Below are positions 10,809-22,900 of a DNA stretch of 64,000 bases, one piece after another. Position numbers and translations under genes: made by a program. Numbering within the stretch: position 1 is the stretch's first letter; every line of letters starts with the position of its first letter. The notes beneath the pieces were generated by a model that did not search any database, was not told where the DNA came from, and saw only the letters and a program-made list of their open reading frames with translations. The DNA comes from Austropuccinia psidii (lineage: Eukaryota; Basidiomycota; Pucciniomycetes; Pucciniales; Sphaerophragmiaceae): positions 13,758,273 through 13,822,272 of the forward strand of contig JALGQZ010000018.1 of NCBI GenBank assembly GCA_023105745.1, in the 5' to 3' direction.

Positions 10809-12637
10809 TGTGAGCCTTAGAGGTAATTTCATATACCCAAAAGACCACAAATATAAAAAATAACATATTAATATAGATAAAATAAATTTATTTATATTAT
10901 TAAAATAAAAATCAAAATATAAATATAAAGTTATATTAAAAATAAAAAATTAATTATAATTTAAAAATAAAAAATACATTAAATTTTGTAAATATAAAAT
11001 TACATTTATACTTGAAAAAATTAAGTAAAAATGAAATTTTAACAAAATTGTGAAAAAATAAATAAATTTGGAAAAAAGTTAAATAAAATTTATTATAACT
11101 TTTTATCCAATAAATAAACATATAAAATTTATTTCACCATTGAATTCCTCATAAAAAATCAGGTGAGGTCACCTCTGAGTGAAATTCTTGTAACTCAACT
11201 CTAAATAAGCTTAAATTAAGTTTTTAGTATTTTCAATGCAAAAGTTGAAAATCCTCAAAACCTTAATTTAATTCACACCACATGTGGTGTTAACCATCAA
11301 TTTTTATGTTAAAATTGAGGTGTTGTGTTTAGTTTAGAAGTTATGAGGAATTGAAGTATTTTCAATTGAATTCAATTGAAATGTCAAAATGTGCGCGTGT
11401 ATTACATAAGTGAACTTTGATTTACATATGAGGTGTCAATTATTACTGTATTGTACTGTACAATTGAATTGAATTACATATGTAAAGTACAAGTATAATA
11501 CATGATGAGGAATTAAAGGAAAAATAAATTGGAAAGATTAAATTTGGGGGGGAAAAGGAACTCCAGCTCTAAGGGGGAGCTAGACCCCCAAAATCCTTGC
11601 TGACAGGCGTGGGATGTCAAAATTCATGCAAAAGTTCATCACTTTTGGCCTGGAATTGAGTTACAGGGTCTGTGGACTCAATTAATGATGAGGTTTTGAT
11701 ACCAACTGGGGTAGTTTTAGCTGTTGCCAAGAGGGTAAAACTACCCTTAAGATAAAAAAATCATAATAAAAACAGTTTTAACTGGTTTCTACGCCTCTGA
11801 CACACATTCTGACGTGTTTTGAAGGCTCTAGGCCTGGTATTGCTATAGTAATGGCTGATTTAAGGGTCTAAAATGGCTAAAAATGGCTTAAACCAGCCCT
11901 TTTTTTGGCCTAAACCAGGGTTCAATGATGCCATAATTGGCTTTTCTGTTGTCAGACTGTTTTTCACGACTGACAAGAGTAAAATGTACTTTTGGAGTAA
12001 GAGAATTGATGGCTATAAAAGAATGTCTTCTTTGCCCCACTTTTTCTCTTCATGTTAGAATCTTTTCCTTTTATTAATTAGTTTAAAACTGTTAAACCAA
12101 TCAATCAAAGATTCCAACCACCACTTTTTAATCATTTTAATCCTTTTAACCACGTGAAAAAATCATTATAATCATTGTTTGTAACTCTTATAATCATTTT
12201 TACCCCTGAACCACCCCAAAAGTGAATTAAAGCATCTTTCATCACTGTAAACTTTGTCACTTTGTTTCCAAATTCACTCTGGTCACTTTTGGGCGTGTTT
12301 TCTCTTTAATATTCTTTTTAAAGACTTTGTTCTTTAATTAATTGCTTGAAGTTCTTTGCTCAATTAATTTCAATTGAAATTGCTCTTGAAGAAATTTCTT
12401 TTGTAGCCTTAAAATATCTCTTGTAGAGTATTTTTTGGATAAATCTTTATTGTTGGTAAAACAATAAATTTTTATATTATTGTTTTATACTAATAAAGTT
12501 ATAAACAATAAAATTTGGCGTGTTTTCTCTTAAAAATAATATTTCATACTATTTTTAACTGAATTTTACCTTATACAAATTTTGAGGACAGGAAAAGTAC
12601 TTGATTTTTAATCAAAGTTTCATATCCACACCTTACA
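10809..12637 (+). repeat. 3' LTR of A1
   Basis: 1829 bp, TGTGAGCC...CCTTACA. Carries TATA at about 12014 and the E-box palindrome at 11275-11290. It shares a few apparently derived bases with the solo LTR (for example AAAGTACAAG and CATAATAAA) that the 5' LTR lacks. Confidence 0.9.
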
Positions 12638-13405
12638 TATCTCATCTTTTCTGTCAAAATTAAATATTTTAAACTTCAAACCTTGATTTCAAGGGGTTTT
12701 ATATTTAATAATATAATAAGGAAAACATCATTATTCACATATGCGCTAGTAGAATCTGAATATCCAATTTGTTTTAAGCTTGGACCACTTTCACAACAAA
12801 CTGGTCAACAGCTCTAGTAATTTTGTTCAATAAACCCTTACAGGCTGTAGCCTTATCTATAGCTTGTCAAATAAAGCTCATATATGTGTTCTTACAGTAA
12901 TTACATGGTGAATTTATTTTTGGTTTAACTCTCTATCATGTATATTTCAAGAGATATTAGCTAAAAACCATGAATGTATGCATTGACCAAAACAGTGCAT
13001 ATATTCAGCTTAATTCCTTAAGTATTGACTTTAGATAATTTTCATAAAATTGTTTTGTGTATAGTTTTCTATGGGAAATGAAATGGTGCATTTTATTTCA
13101 CATTTTGTTTCATTGGTTTCTGAGTTAAATAAGATTTTATGTCCTTTTTAGGGTATTATTAATTATTATTCAGTAATTATTAACTTTACAGATATGCCAC
13201 ATAGATGATATATGTGTATTTTACCATCAGGTATCTAATGGTTTGATTTAGTTCACATTTTTACTAATTATATTCTGAGTTAATTCAAAGTTTATACCTA
13301 TTTATGGAATTTTCATTGGTTTTAAGATAATTATTGAGAGTATAATTATTATAAAGTTTTTCTTGTGACCTTTTTGGATACGTGGTCATAATCCAGAGGC
13401 TCACA
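12638..13405 (-). repeat. Truncated LTR of a further gypsy family
   Basis: On the minus strand it starts at 13405 with TGTGAGCCTCTGG, then TATCCAAAAAGGTCACAA. This resembles the TGTGAGCC...TACCCAAA(T/A)AG(G/A)CCACAA starts of families A and B. It abruptly replaces the RT reading of C1 after NHIKFFSHIN. The other end is lost at the A1 boundary (12638). About 770 bp AT-rich; no coding frame seen. Confidence 0.5.
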
Positions 13406-15507
13406 GTTTATGTGGGAAAAGAATTTGATGTGGTTTCTGTAGTAGCTAGAAAGACCAAGGAAAGATTGCATTTCATTGAGGTTCTTTGGTACTGGCTTTT
13501 GCAGTACTACTGCTATTTTATTTTGGTCTATGGCCAGGCCAAGGCCTGAGGCTTTATGTACTAATTACAATAGCTCCTGTTGGCCAAAATTAAAATTCTT
13601 GAGTGAAAGTTTAAGATTGATGAGTGTGCATTTAATAAAGACTCTGTCTATATATTGAAAATGGTCTTCCAATGTTTCTGTGTATATAATGATATAATCA
13701 ATATAAACTACCATCCAGCCTTCCAATATTTCTTCTTGAAATACTGTGTCAATAATCCTTTGGAAGTGGGCTGGTGCATTTTTTATGCCAAATGGAATCC
13801 TGGTGCACTCATATATAACCATGTGGCATATGATTCTGAGAAACTTCATGGAGTTTGATTTAACTCCATTTTGGTGAAAAACTTTCATACAGTCCATCTT
13901 GGTAATGTATTTGGCTTTTGATAATTTATCTATGGTATGTGGTATCCTTGATATAGGATACCTGGCAGCCTTTGTGTAGCTTTCCAGTGATTTGAAGTCT
14001 CCACACAATCTAGATTTGACATAATGCCAGGTTTGGTTGTTTCTACTATTTCATTGTGTCATATCTTTCTGATAACATCCATATCTAGGAGTTCATTGAC
14101 ATGTTTTTCAATTTATTTACTAGATTCCAGGCCTTCTGGATATAGAGGTCTTTTTATAATGGGTGGATAGGGTCTCTCCACATCTAGATACAATTACATA
14201 TCATGGCCTCTGATTTTTCCCAATGATTCTTTCCCTATGTAAAAAGCCAGTCTCTTCTTCCTCAAGGTTTTTAGTAAACTGAGTTTTTTGCTTACTAGTG
14301 AGGTTAGAAATAAATTTTACCTCTTTGAATTCATTAAGTAATTATTAAAAGGCATCTTGGTTAGAAAACTGGTATGTATCAAGTGAAAATTTCTTTTACT
14401 TGCTGGTGCCTATGACAATATGCCTGTTTTTACTGTTGTAAATGTCAATAGAATACATCCTTTGGTGGTCTGTTCCTATTAGGAATCCTTAAATGAGGGC
14501 ATCCTCCAGCACTAAAGAATCTAGGTTGAGTCTGATATTACCTCTCCTGTGGGGTGTTATTATCTCTTTGATAATATTCTCAATGGGTTTCATCCTTCCT
14601 GATGCACTTTCAAAATTCTTTGCCTTAGTTGGGAGGAGTTGTTTTCCCAATTTGGGAAGGAATTTTTCAAATACTCTCTGGTTACTATTAGGAAGTGTGC
14701 ACTACTGTCAATGATCAATGGGTATTTAGCATTTTCAACACAAACAGTAATATTGGTGGCTGTCACATGGATATATTGGTGTAACTAGTAATGTTTGCAC
14801 AAGTTTTCATTGGCAGTGTTTTGTGGTAATCCTTCTTTTAAATTTATTTCCTGGATTTAGCACTGGGGTTCCTCCTGGAACTCCACCAGGAATTCCTCTA
14901 ATGGGTCTTGGTAATCATCAAAGTTTTTTCCAATGCAATCACCCATAGAGTCAGATTCAGAATCCTCTTCTTGAATTTCTTCCTCTGGGAGTTATTCAAT
15001 GGCATATATTTTCTTCTTTTCTTTTGGGAAGTTGTTGGCATAGTGGTATGTGGACCCAAAATTGTGACAAGAGCCCTTTTTATTAGTCACTTCTGCCACT
15101 TTTCCTCTGGGTTTGTCTTTCTTGTAAACTTTGAAAGGCTGTTTATCTCTGAAACCATTGCCTTTATATGGGGAATATTTACCCATATTTGTCCTCTTCC
15201 TAACATCTTGTAAGGTGTTGGAAATGTCACCTAGAGTGCAGTTTTTCTTGAATATTCATTTTAATGCATTCTATAGTTCTCCTGGTAGTTGTGTCAGGAG
15301 TGTGTGATTCCTCATTTGAATTTTTATATGGGGATCAATGAATTTCAGTCTTTGAGACCATTTAAGACACCACTCATAAGGATCTTTGTCCACAGAGTAT
15401 CTGTAATTTTGAAATAACATGGTCTTTTGCTATATCCAGGTACCAATACTGTAATTCTGGATTATTTGATCTTTCCGCCATGGATTTCTTTCATTAATGT
15501 GTACCAG
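13406..15507 (-). pseudogene. C1 gag-pol, distal part (gag end to RT)
   Basis: Minus-strand continuation of the C1 polyprotein beyond the A2 insertion. Reading from 15507: gag with GKYSPYKGNGF; a damaged zinc knuckle (CHNFGSTYHYANNFP, two cysteines replaced by Phe) at about 15080; an acidic linker; a protease segment where DSGA has become DSSA (about 14698); then RT with CGDFKSLESY, KMDCMKVFHQNG, RIPFGIKNAPAHFQR and YIDYIIIY (the second Asp of YIDD changed to Tyr) between 14008 and 13565. A stop follows QQELL. Homology ends at SHIN next to 13406, where another LTR starts. Closest relative in the window is C2. Fully inactive and probably the oldest element here. Confidence 0.8.
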
Positions 15508-16717
15508 TGTTAGGCTTAGACATATTTTCCTATACCCAAAAGACCACAAAGAATACAGAATGATATAATTATAACTAAGATAAATTTATTTATAAAAAAC
15601 AAAAATTAAAATATAAATATAAAATTTATATAAAAAACAGAAATATTAATTATAAGTTAAAAATAAAACCACTTTGAAACTTAAAATTTTGAAAACACCT
15701 TTTTACTTGGAAAAATTAAGTAAAATGAATTTTCAACAAAATATTAAAATTAAATTATTTTTGGAAAAAATATTAAATGAAAATTTTCTTAACTTTTTAT
15801 CCAATAAATAAACATCTGAAAATTATTTCACCATTGGATTCCTCATGAAAAATAAAGTGGGGTCAACTCTGGGTAAAATTTCTGTAACTCAACTCTAAAC
15901 AAGCTTAAATTAAGTTTTTAGCATTTTCTACATAAAAATGAAAAATACTCAAAAAAAAATTAATTCACACCACATGTGGGGTTAAACATCAATTCTTTGT
16001 GTTAAAATTGAGGTGTGGTGTGTAGCTTAGAAACTAGGACGAATATAAGTATTCTCAATTGAAATGTCAAAATGTGCACATGTATTACAAAGGTGAACTT
16101 TGATTTACATATGACATATCAGCTCTTACAGTTGTGTACTCTAAAAACCCAATTGAATTACATATGTAAATTACAAGTATAGTACATGATGAGGAATTAA
16201 AGAAAAAATAAAGTGGAAAGATTAATTCTGGGGGGAAAAAGAATTTTGGATCCAAGGGTGCCAGACTTCCCCAAATTCTTTGCTGACAGGCATTTGATGT
16301 CAAAATTAATGTAAATGTTCATCAATTTTGGCCTTTAATTGAGTCACAGGGTCTGTTACTCAATTGATGATGAGGTTTTGATACCAACCAGGGCAGTTTT
16401 AGCTATTTTCAGGTGAGTAAAACTACTCTTAATTTGATAAAATTGTAGTAAGAACAGTTTTAACTGGTTTTGATGTCTCTTACACACATTCTGAATTTCT
16501 TTGAAGGATTGAAACCAGGTATTACTATAGAAATGGCTGATTTAAGGGTCTAAAATGGCTCAAACCAGCCCTTTTTTGGTCTAAACCAGGGTTCAATGCT
16601 GCCATAATTGGCTTTTTTGTTTCAAGAGTGTTTTCCACAACTGACAAGAGTAAAGTTTACCTTGGGAGTAAACAGATTTGTGGCTATAAAAGATTGTCTT
16701 CTTTGCCCCACTTTTCT
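15508..16717 (+). repeat. 5' LTR of A2, first part
   Basis: First 1210 bp of a family A LTR, up to CCCCACTTTTCT. The remaining part is at 26976-27535 after B1. TATA near 16685. Clearly more diverged from A1 LTRs than those are from each other, so A2 represents an older or different subfamily. Confidence 0.85.
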
Positions 16718-18623
16718 TGTGAGCCTTGAGGTATATTTTACATACCCAAATACGCCACAATTATCTTAAAAAGAAATTTTGAGTTATGCATAATTCATAA
16801 GTCATGCATATATCCGAAATTCATCATTCTTGATTTCAGAAAATATGAATAACTTTTTATTGAGTAGGTAAATCCATGGATTTAAGGCCATATTTAGATT
16901 CTACACTAAATTTCACCTGGGGTAGCTCCATAGATTGAATAAGCTCAAATTAACTCCTTGAGGTGGTAAAATGGAAAATACTTCAATACCACATAAAAGA
17001 TCCGTGAAAATTTTTGTTTTTCTTAATTTCATGTCAAAATAATGGGAAAGTGAGAAGTCCCATGTTACATATACACTAAGAATAGTGTTATGCATGTTTT
17101 GAGAACTTAATATCATGGTATTATTACATGGACGTTTGGTACACCCATAGTGGATATCTCACAGCTTAAATTACTATTTTGACATGAAAAATAGGCAAGG
17201 GGGACAAAAGACATTGAAGAGAGCCAGGGTACCCAACTTCTGAGGCCTCAGAGGCATGGACAGCTCCAAAGCTTGGATCCATGGCTGATCTTGGCCTAAT
17301 TGGTAAACTAAAACCTTTTGGAAACTTGGTTACCATGTTACAACTACAGTAAAACTTAAGAAAATAGCAAATAACCTGCTATTTTGACATGCCAAGGAGG
17401 TAAAGAGCTACTTAGACTCCTGTAAACATGTCAATTCTTAATGACTTTCCATGGATAAACTACAAAAGAGTAATTAAAACCCCTTTTTGGACTTTTATCT
17501 ATTGATTTACCTCATAGCAACCAGTGAAACACTGATATTTGCAATTCTACGTAGAAATGAGGTAAAAACTTCAAAAATTCATTAAAAATACAATTCTCAA
17601 TTAATCTTTCTGAAACTTTCAGGACTAATGGAGAGCTGTATTCTCTATGGTCCAACCAAAAATAATTACAGTTTTACTAGTAAAACTAAAACCTTTACCT
17701 ACAGTGCATTTTTGACTATTCTACGTGAAACACTGAATCTTCAAAAATTCACAGTAATTACATCCTGTGATGAAATTTCCAATAACATTGATAACTTTGA
17801 GAAATAAATTATTATTTTGGAATAAAAGAAGATTTACAGATGTTACTCCTTTTATTCTTAACCATATTGGGGTTGGTTGTCACGTAAAAGCATCAATTAA
17901 GTAATTATGATAATCTTACGTGACAACAGATGATGCAATCAATAATCCAAAAAGGTTTATTGTTTTCTCACTAACTGGTTTTTCAGTTTTCTCCATGGAA
18001 TTTCTCTGTGAGCTGTTGTTGACTTAAAAGAAGCTCCTTCTTGCTGTTTTTTCCACATCATCATCTTATTATCATTTAAATCATTATTACCAACAAGTAA
18101 GTATTAGTTATAGCTATTCTTAAGTGTTTTAAATCTTTCAGAATCAATCAGAAAGACGTGAAATCATAGAATCAAATTATATATTGTTGTAATACTGTTA
18201 TAAATTTGTTTTGATCCTTAAAATCCACAATTCTACATCAAATCTCTCTATCTTATCTTCCAATAAGCTCTTTGGAATATTAGTGAGTGATTTATCTTTA
18301 ATTCTTAAAGTTTTTCTCTAAAATTGATTTTCTTCAAGAATTATCATTATAATTATTCTTGCAAAAGATAATTATATATTAAAATAATTTTATTATTTTA
18401 ATAAAAGAAGTTTTTATTATTAAAATCTTCTCGTAATTGATTCTAGTAGACAATTACTTGCTCACTGTTATAATCACTAGTAGTGCTTAACACGTGAAAG
18501 AAATAATTCTTTAATTATTTAATTGTGGTTATAATAATATTTTATTATTATATTTCATAAGAACAGACATAGTACTGTTGATTAATAGTGATATTATCAT
18601 CAGTTTCATAGTCACATCTTACA
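16718..18623 (+). repeat. 5' LTR of B1
   Basis: TGTGAGCCTTGAGG...CACATCTTACA. Contains a 12-bp inverted repeat (17876-17927) and, at 18091-18103, the splice-donor-like CAACAAGTAAGTA. The same donor motif is intact in the decayed solo LTR at about 58676, and is GTAAGA in the 3' LTR. Confidence 0.92.
17876..17927. promoter_or_regulatory. Perfect 12-bp inverted repeat with ACGT cores
   Basis: GTTGTCACGTAA (17876-17887) and TTACGTGACAAC (17916-17927), separated by 28 nt. Repeated unchanged at 26223-26274. The core CACGTAA/TTACGTG suggests paired bZIP-type sites, or an RNA or DNA hairpin. Decayed in the solo LTR near 58480. Confidence 0.5.
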
Positions 18624-19013
18624 TATGGGGGCCTGGCCATGTTTTTTGAACCTTGTACCCTTAATTAATATGTTTTTAAGTTCTAAAATATATTAACTTA
18701 ATGTTTTTTTGTTTTATTTCAAAGTTAAAATAATTCTTATTTTTGAAATTGTTTTGGAAATCTTTTTCATTGAGGAATTTGGTTTAATTTTATACTGTTT
18801 TTACACGTGGCTTTTTCACATCCAAAAACTTATAGAGTTATTCTTTGAGTTACTCTGAATTAATTTTCATTCAAAATCTTAAATTTTAATTTTTTTTCCT
18901 TAAAAAGAATAATTTTTTTTAATATTAAAAAATAAAAACTTGTAAAAAATCTTTAAAAAATATTTTAAAAAGTACAAAAAATAACTTTTTCTCTTTTATA
19001 ATCTTTTTTTTAG
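18097..19013 (+). other. Predicted leader intron spanning U5 and PBS (B1)
   Basis: Donor GTAAGT at 18097 preceded by ACCAACAA; acceptor TTTTTTTTAG ending at 19013 after a pyrimidine-rich stretch. Joining gives ...CAACA ATG TCT, a start codon in a fungal-type context that the genomic sequence lacks. The 917-nt intron includes the LTR end (18623) and the primer-binding site. Inferred from sequence only. Confidence 0.5.
18626..18638 (+). other. Primer-binding site, B1
   Basis: TGGGGGCCTGGCC, two bases after the LTR. Differs from A1 at only two positions. It is inside the predicted leader intron, so spliced mRNA could not be reverse-transcribed by this primer. Confidence 0.65.
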
Positions 19014-19986
19014 TGTCTTTAATCAAATACTGTGCAGCTGGCAACAGACTCAGTAAAAGATATATCACTAGTCCAGAATCTGAAGACAGTATTGAGGTAC
19101 AAATTGCTAAAAGAGGCAGCTTATTTAACTCAGAAAAGGCTAAATTATCACCAAAAGGTGTGTTTTTTATCTTATATTTTCACCTTTTATCTTTAAATTG
19201 ACGTGAAAATGGTGCATACCAGAAATGGAAGCAGCTATTCAGTCCAACCAGATGGATGTGGACCAGGAAGAGGCAAGACCAAATCCAGAAGTGCCAAGTC
19301 TTCCAAAAGAAAGACACATTTGGAGGATGCCAGAGTTTCCCCCCATTCCCCAAGGTCTGTACCAACATATTTCGATGTGTATTCTGAGCCTGAACTGATT
19401 CATGACCATATTTCCAGGGCTGAACCATTTTCAAGTGGCAGAAATAGAAATATATCAATGCCAGTACAAAAATTGGTTCAGAGCAGCCAAAGAAGAGGAG
19501 TGGGAAATATGCCCAAGCCTTTGGCAGGGGGCCATGAACTCCTACTTACACATCAAGAGCTTTCTGGGTCAGGAGCAGACCATAGAACTCTTAGGAGGAT
19601 GGAGCCCCCTGTCTTGCAAAGACAAGGTCAAAAAGATAAAGAATTGGTTGAAGAACCAAAGTCTTTTATCCATAGACCAGAAGAAGGAACTGGAAATGAC
19701 TCCAGCTTTGAAGACAGAGGCCCCAGTGGCATCTACCAGCTCCAAACCAGCTCCAGAATTGTCCAAAGACAAGCCCAAAGGACCTCAGAAGAAGCAGATA
19801 GGTCCCAAGAACAATCAAGGCAAGGTCAAAGGCAAAGCAAATTGGCACAGACCTTACCCACAAGGGTACAGGATCCCCAAATTGGAGCCTTCAGCCGTGG
19901 ACAGTGTATTCAATATGGCCAGAACTCTCATGGAATTCACAGCCAAGGAGCAGGAAAGGATGAACAGGACCTTTCTACACAAATAA
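19014..19986 (+). pseudogene. ORF1 of B1 (two exons, one nonsense codon)
   Basis: Exon 1 is 19014-19157 (TG TCT TTA ATC; start completed by splicing) and exon 2 is 19223-19986, stopping at TAA. Together about 302 residues. Only one in-frame stop, TGA at 19396-19398. Exon 2 contains FRAAKEEEWEICPSLWQG and MNSYLHIKSFLGQEQTIELL, then GGWSPL, a Lys/Pro-rich linker (APVASTSSKPAPE), and QGYRIPKLEPSAVDSVFNMA. Each block has a counterpart in A1 and A2 exon 2 in the same relative frame, while the overlapping gag frame is not alike between families. Basic, globular middle with a disordered linker; no signal peptide or membrane segment. Function unknown; location in front of gag suggests a particle, chaperone or host-interaction role. 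Confidence 0.6.
19158..19222 (+). other. Phase-1 mini-intron, 65 nt (B1)
   Basis: Donor GTGTGT at 19158 preceded by AAAAG; acceptor CATACCAG ending at 19222. If retained, exon 1 reads to a TGA at 19199-19201, eight bases before the gag-pol ATG (19209), which lies in the intron. If spliced, exon 1 joins the conserved ORF1 frame. Confidence 0.55.
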
Positions 19987-22900
19987 ATCATGTACAAAGT
20001 AGTATTAATGTAGAAATTGGTAAACTTGATTCAAAGCTAACTAAATTAACATCAGATATTAATGAATTGAAAAAGAATGACAAGAAATATACTGAATGGT
20101 ATGAATTAACAAATGACAGATTTGATTCAATTACCAATGCCTGTAGCAGAATTGAGAGTACATGTCAGATTCAGAATGATGAAATGGAAGATCTTTCTAT
20201 TTTTAAAATGAATTATCAACTTAAGATTCTACAAGATCATGTCTTGAAGATAGTTGAAAATACCAATCAGTTTGCTACACATTTAGCAAAAAGTGACAGT
20301 GAAAAGCAGAAATTAAAGAATGAAATCATTGCAAATGTAGAAAAAATTCATAAGAACTATGAACCACATATGCCAACACATTCTACACCTTTGACTGAAG
20401 AAAAACTTTCTGTTGAAGGAAGTTTTACCCCACTTCTAGGAGAAAATGTTGTCTCTGTCAAAGATATTCCCAAATTAGAAGAATGGCCAACATTCTCTGG
20501 TGAAGGAGAATATAACCATATTGAGTTCATAAGGACTATTGATATGTTACAGGAAGACTTTAATATACCTGATGAAATCATAATGGGGAAATTACACTCT
20601 CTATTTACCAGGATTGCAAAGGAATGGTATTACAAGATGAGGATGGATAATGGAGAACATGATTGGTCTTGGTGGAAATCTGAAGTGATTACCAAATGGG
20701 CCAACAATTCTTGGAGGTTTAAAATGGAAAATGCTTTTGAGAGTGCCATTTTTAACTCAGAGAAAGATAAACCACTTACTTGGTTCCTCAAACAAAAAGA
20801 CAGATTATCTGCTTTACACCCAGATATTTCTGACACTATTATTAATATGAAGATATTAAGAAAGTGTGGAGGAGAACTGGAACATGCTATCAAAAGCAGA
20901 TGTGTAGAACCCTGTTCAACAGAGGACTACATTAATGCAATGGAAGATATCATTACCAGAACAAGAATTGGTAAAACTTGGACTAGAATCCCTATGGAAT
21001 CCAAGATGATCCCAAAGATTCCCAGAGAGGATAAAAGACCAGAAAGACCTGTCTTGAAGTGTCATAAATGTGGAAGTACTTCACATTTAGCAAACACTTG
21101 CACCAAAAAGACAAAAATCAATGAAGTTCAGGTCATTGAAGAAATTCAGTGTACTGAAGAGAAAGAAGAGTCTGATCAAGATTCTGCAGTCTCTGAGGAT
21201 ACACCAGTGGAGGACTATCCCATTGAAAACATTACAGCTTTCTTTGAGGTCACAGAAGTCCATACCCACTTGCCACAGTACAGTGAGGATTGCTGCAACC
21301 TGATCAATATCCAAGATGCCAGAATGTGTAAAACAAAACCTGCTAGAGGAAAGGGTTACACTGCTGGAGAATCCTGTATCACATCAGTTTTGATGAGTGA
21401 TATTGAAGCCAAAGTAAATCTGGATACAGGGGCATTTTTCACTTGTGTAGGCAAATATTATCTCCAAATCATACTTCCTGAATGGAGAAACCATCTATTA
21501 CCAATAGAAGGTGTACAATTTAGTAGTGGCAGTAACAATATGTATCCCTTGGGTATATTGGACAATAATCTTGTATTTCCACATCCATCAGGAAGTGTGA
21601 GGATGAAAACTGAGATTGTTGTAATGGATAATTGCACATCTAAGCACATCATTCTTGGAAATGATTACTTGAATATCTATGGTATTGACATAAATAACCA
21701 TAAAGACAGATATTTCACAATTGGGGATAACAAGAGACAAAAATATGCTTTTTACAATATGCCAAAACAAATATCTGTAGTATCTTCTGTCAAAGATACT
21801 TACAAAGATGAATTTGTGTCTAATCAACTTGTTGAAACACAAATTAATCCATCATTGTCACCAAAAATGAGGAATGAACTTATTAATGTGTTATACACAT
21901 ACATAAATGCATTTGCCTCTTATAATGAAGCATTAGGTGCTATAAGGGGACATGAAGTTGATATTACTCTTAATATTGACAGGCCATATCCTCAAGTACT
22001 TAGAAGACCAGCTTATCCAGCTAGTCCCAGAGCTAGAGAAGCCTTGGAAAAACATATCCAAGAGTTAATCCAACTTGGTGAACTAAGAAAAGTAGGCCAT
22101 AATGAGGAAGTTGAAGTAACAACACCTGTTATTATTGCATGGAATAATGACCAGTCAAGAATGGTTGGAGATTTTAGAGCATTGAATACCTACACAGTTC
22201 CAGATAGGTATCCAATCCCTAGAATTCAAGAAACGTTGACTCAACTGTCTAAAGCTAAGTATATAACATCAATGGATGCATTGAAAGGTTTCCATCAGAA
22301 TGTTTTGACGCCTAAAGCTAAGAAATTACTTAGAATTATCACTCACTGTGGTATTTATGAGTATCTTAGAATGCCATTTGGCATTAAAAATGCTCCATCC
22401 CATTATCAAAGAATGATGAACACAATCTTTCCCACAGAATTATCTGAAGGATGGCTTATCATTTATATTGATGATATTATCATATGTTCTGATTCATGGT
22501 CTTTGCACCTTGAAAGACTTGCAAGAGTACTTCACAAATTTTCAGAAGTGAACATAAAAATTTCACTTAAGAAATGCAATTTTGGTTTTGAAGAACTCAA
22601 AGCATTAGGACATATTGTTTCTGATTTAAGGTTGGGTATTGACAAAAACAAAGTAGCAGCAGTGTTACTTAAGCCAATACCCCAGAATAAAAAAGAAATG
22701 ATTTCTTTTCTTGGGTTTGTCAGCTATTATAGGCAACACTTGAAAGACTTTGCAATTCTAGCCAAGTAACTTTATAGAATCTGTGATCAACAGACTGTAT
22801 TTGAGATGACACAAGAGAGAATTAAAGCTTATGAGAAGATAAGGAGAGCTCTTACAGAAGCACCTTTACTCCTAATGCCTGACTGGAATATTCCTTTTAA

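Larger units (their letters stand above)
760..12637 (+). mobile_element. Ty3/gypsy element A1 (family A)
   Basis: Bounded by two direct LTRs starting TGTGAGCC and ending TTACA. Contains, in order, a primer-binding site, a spliced ORF1, gag-pol (zinc knuckle, protease, RT, RNase H, integrase, chromodomain-like tail) and a polypurine tract. The gag-pol frame is broken by a solo LTR and three TAA codons, so the element is dead. The flanks (AAATA left, TATCT right) do not form a target duplication and belong to unrelated sequences, which suggests a recombinant origin. Confidence 0.9.

Noticed and set aside
10809..12637. A1 3' LTR being overall closer to the solo LTR than to the A1 5' LTR, taken alone as proof of recombination
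   Set aside because: Most differing sites are private to one LTR, as in simple star-like divergence; only two or three sites look shared-derived, so it is used only as weak support.
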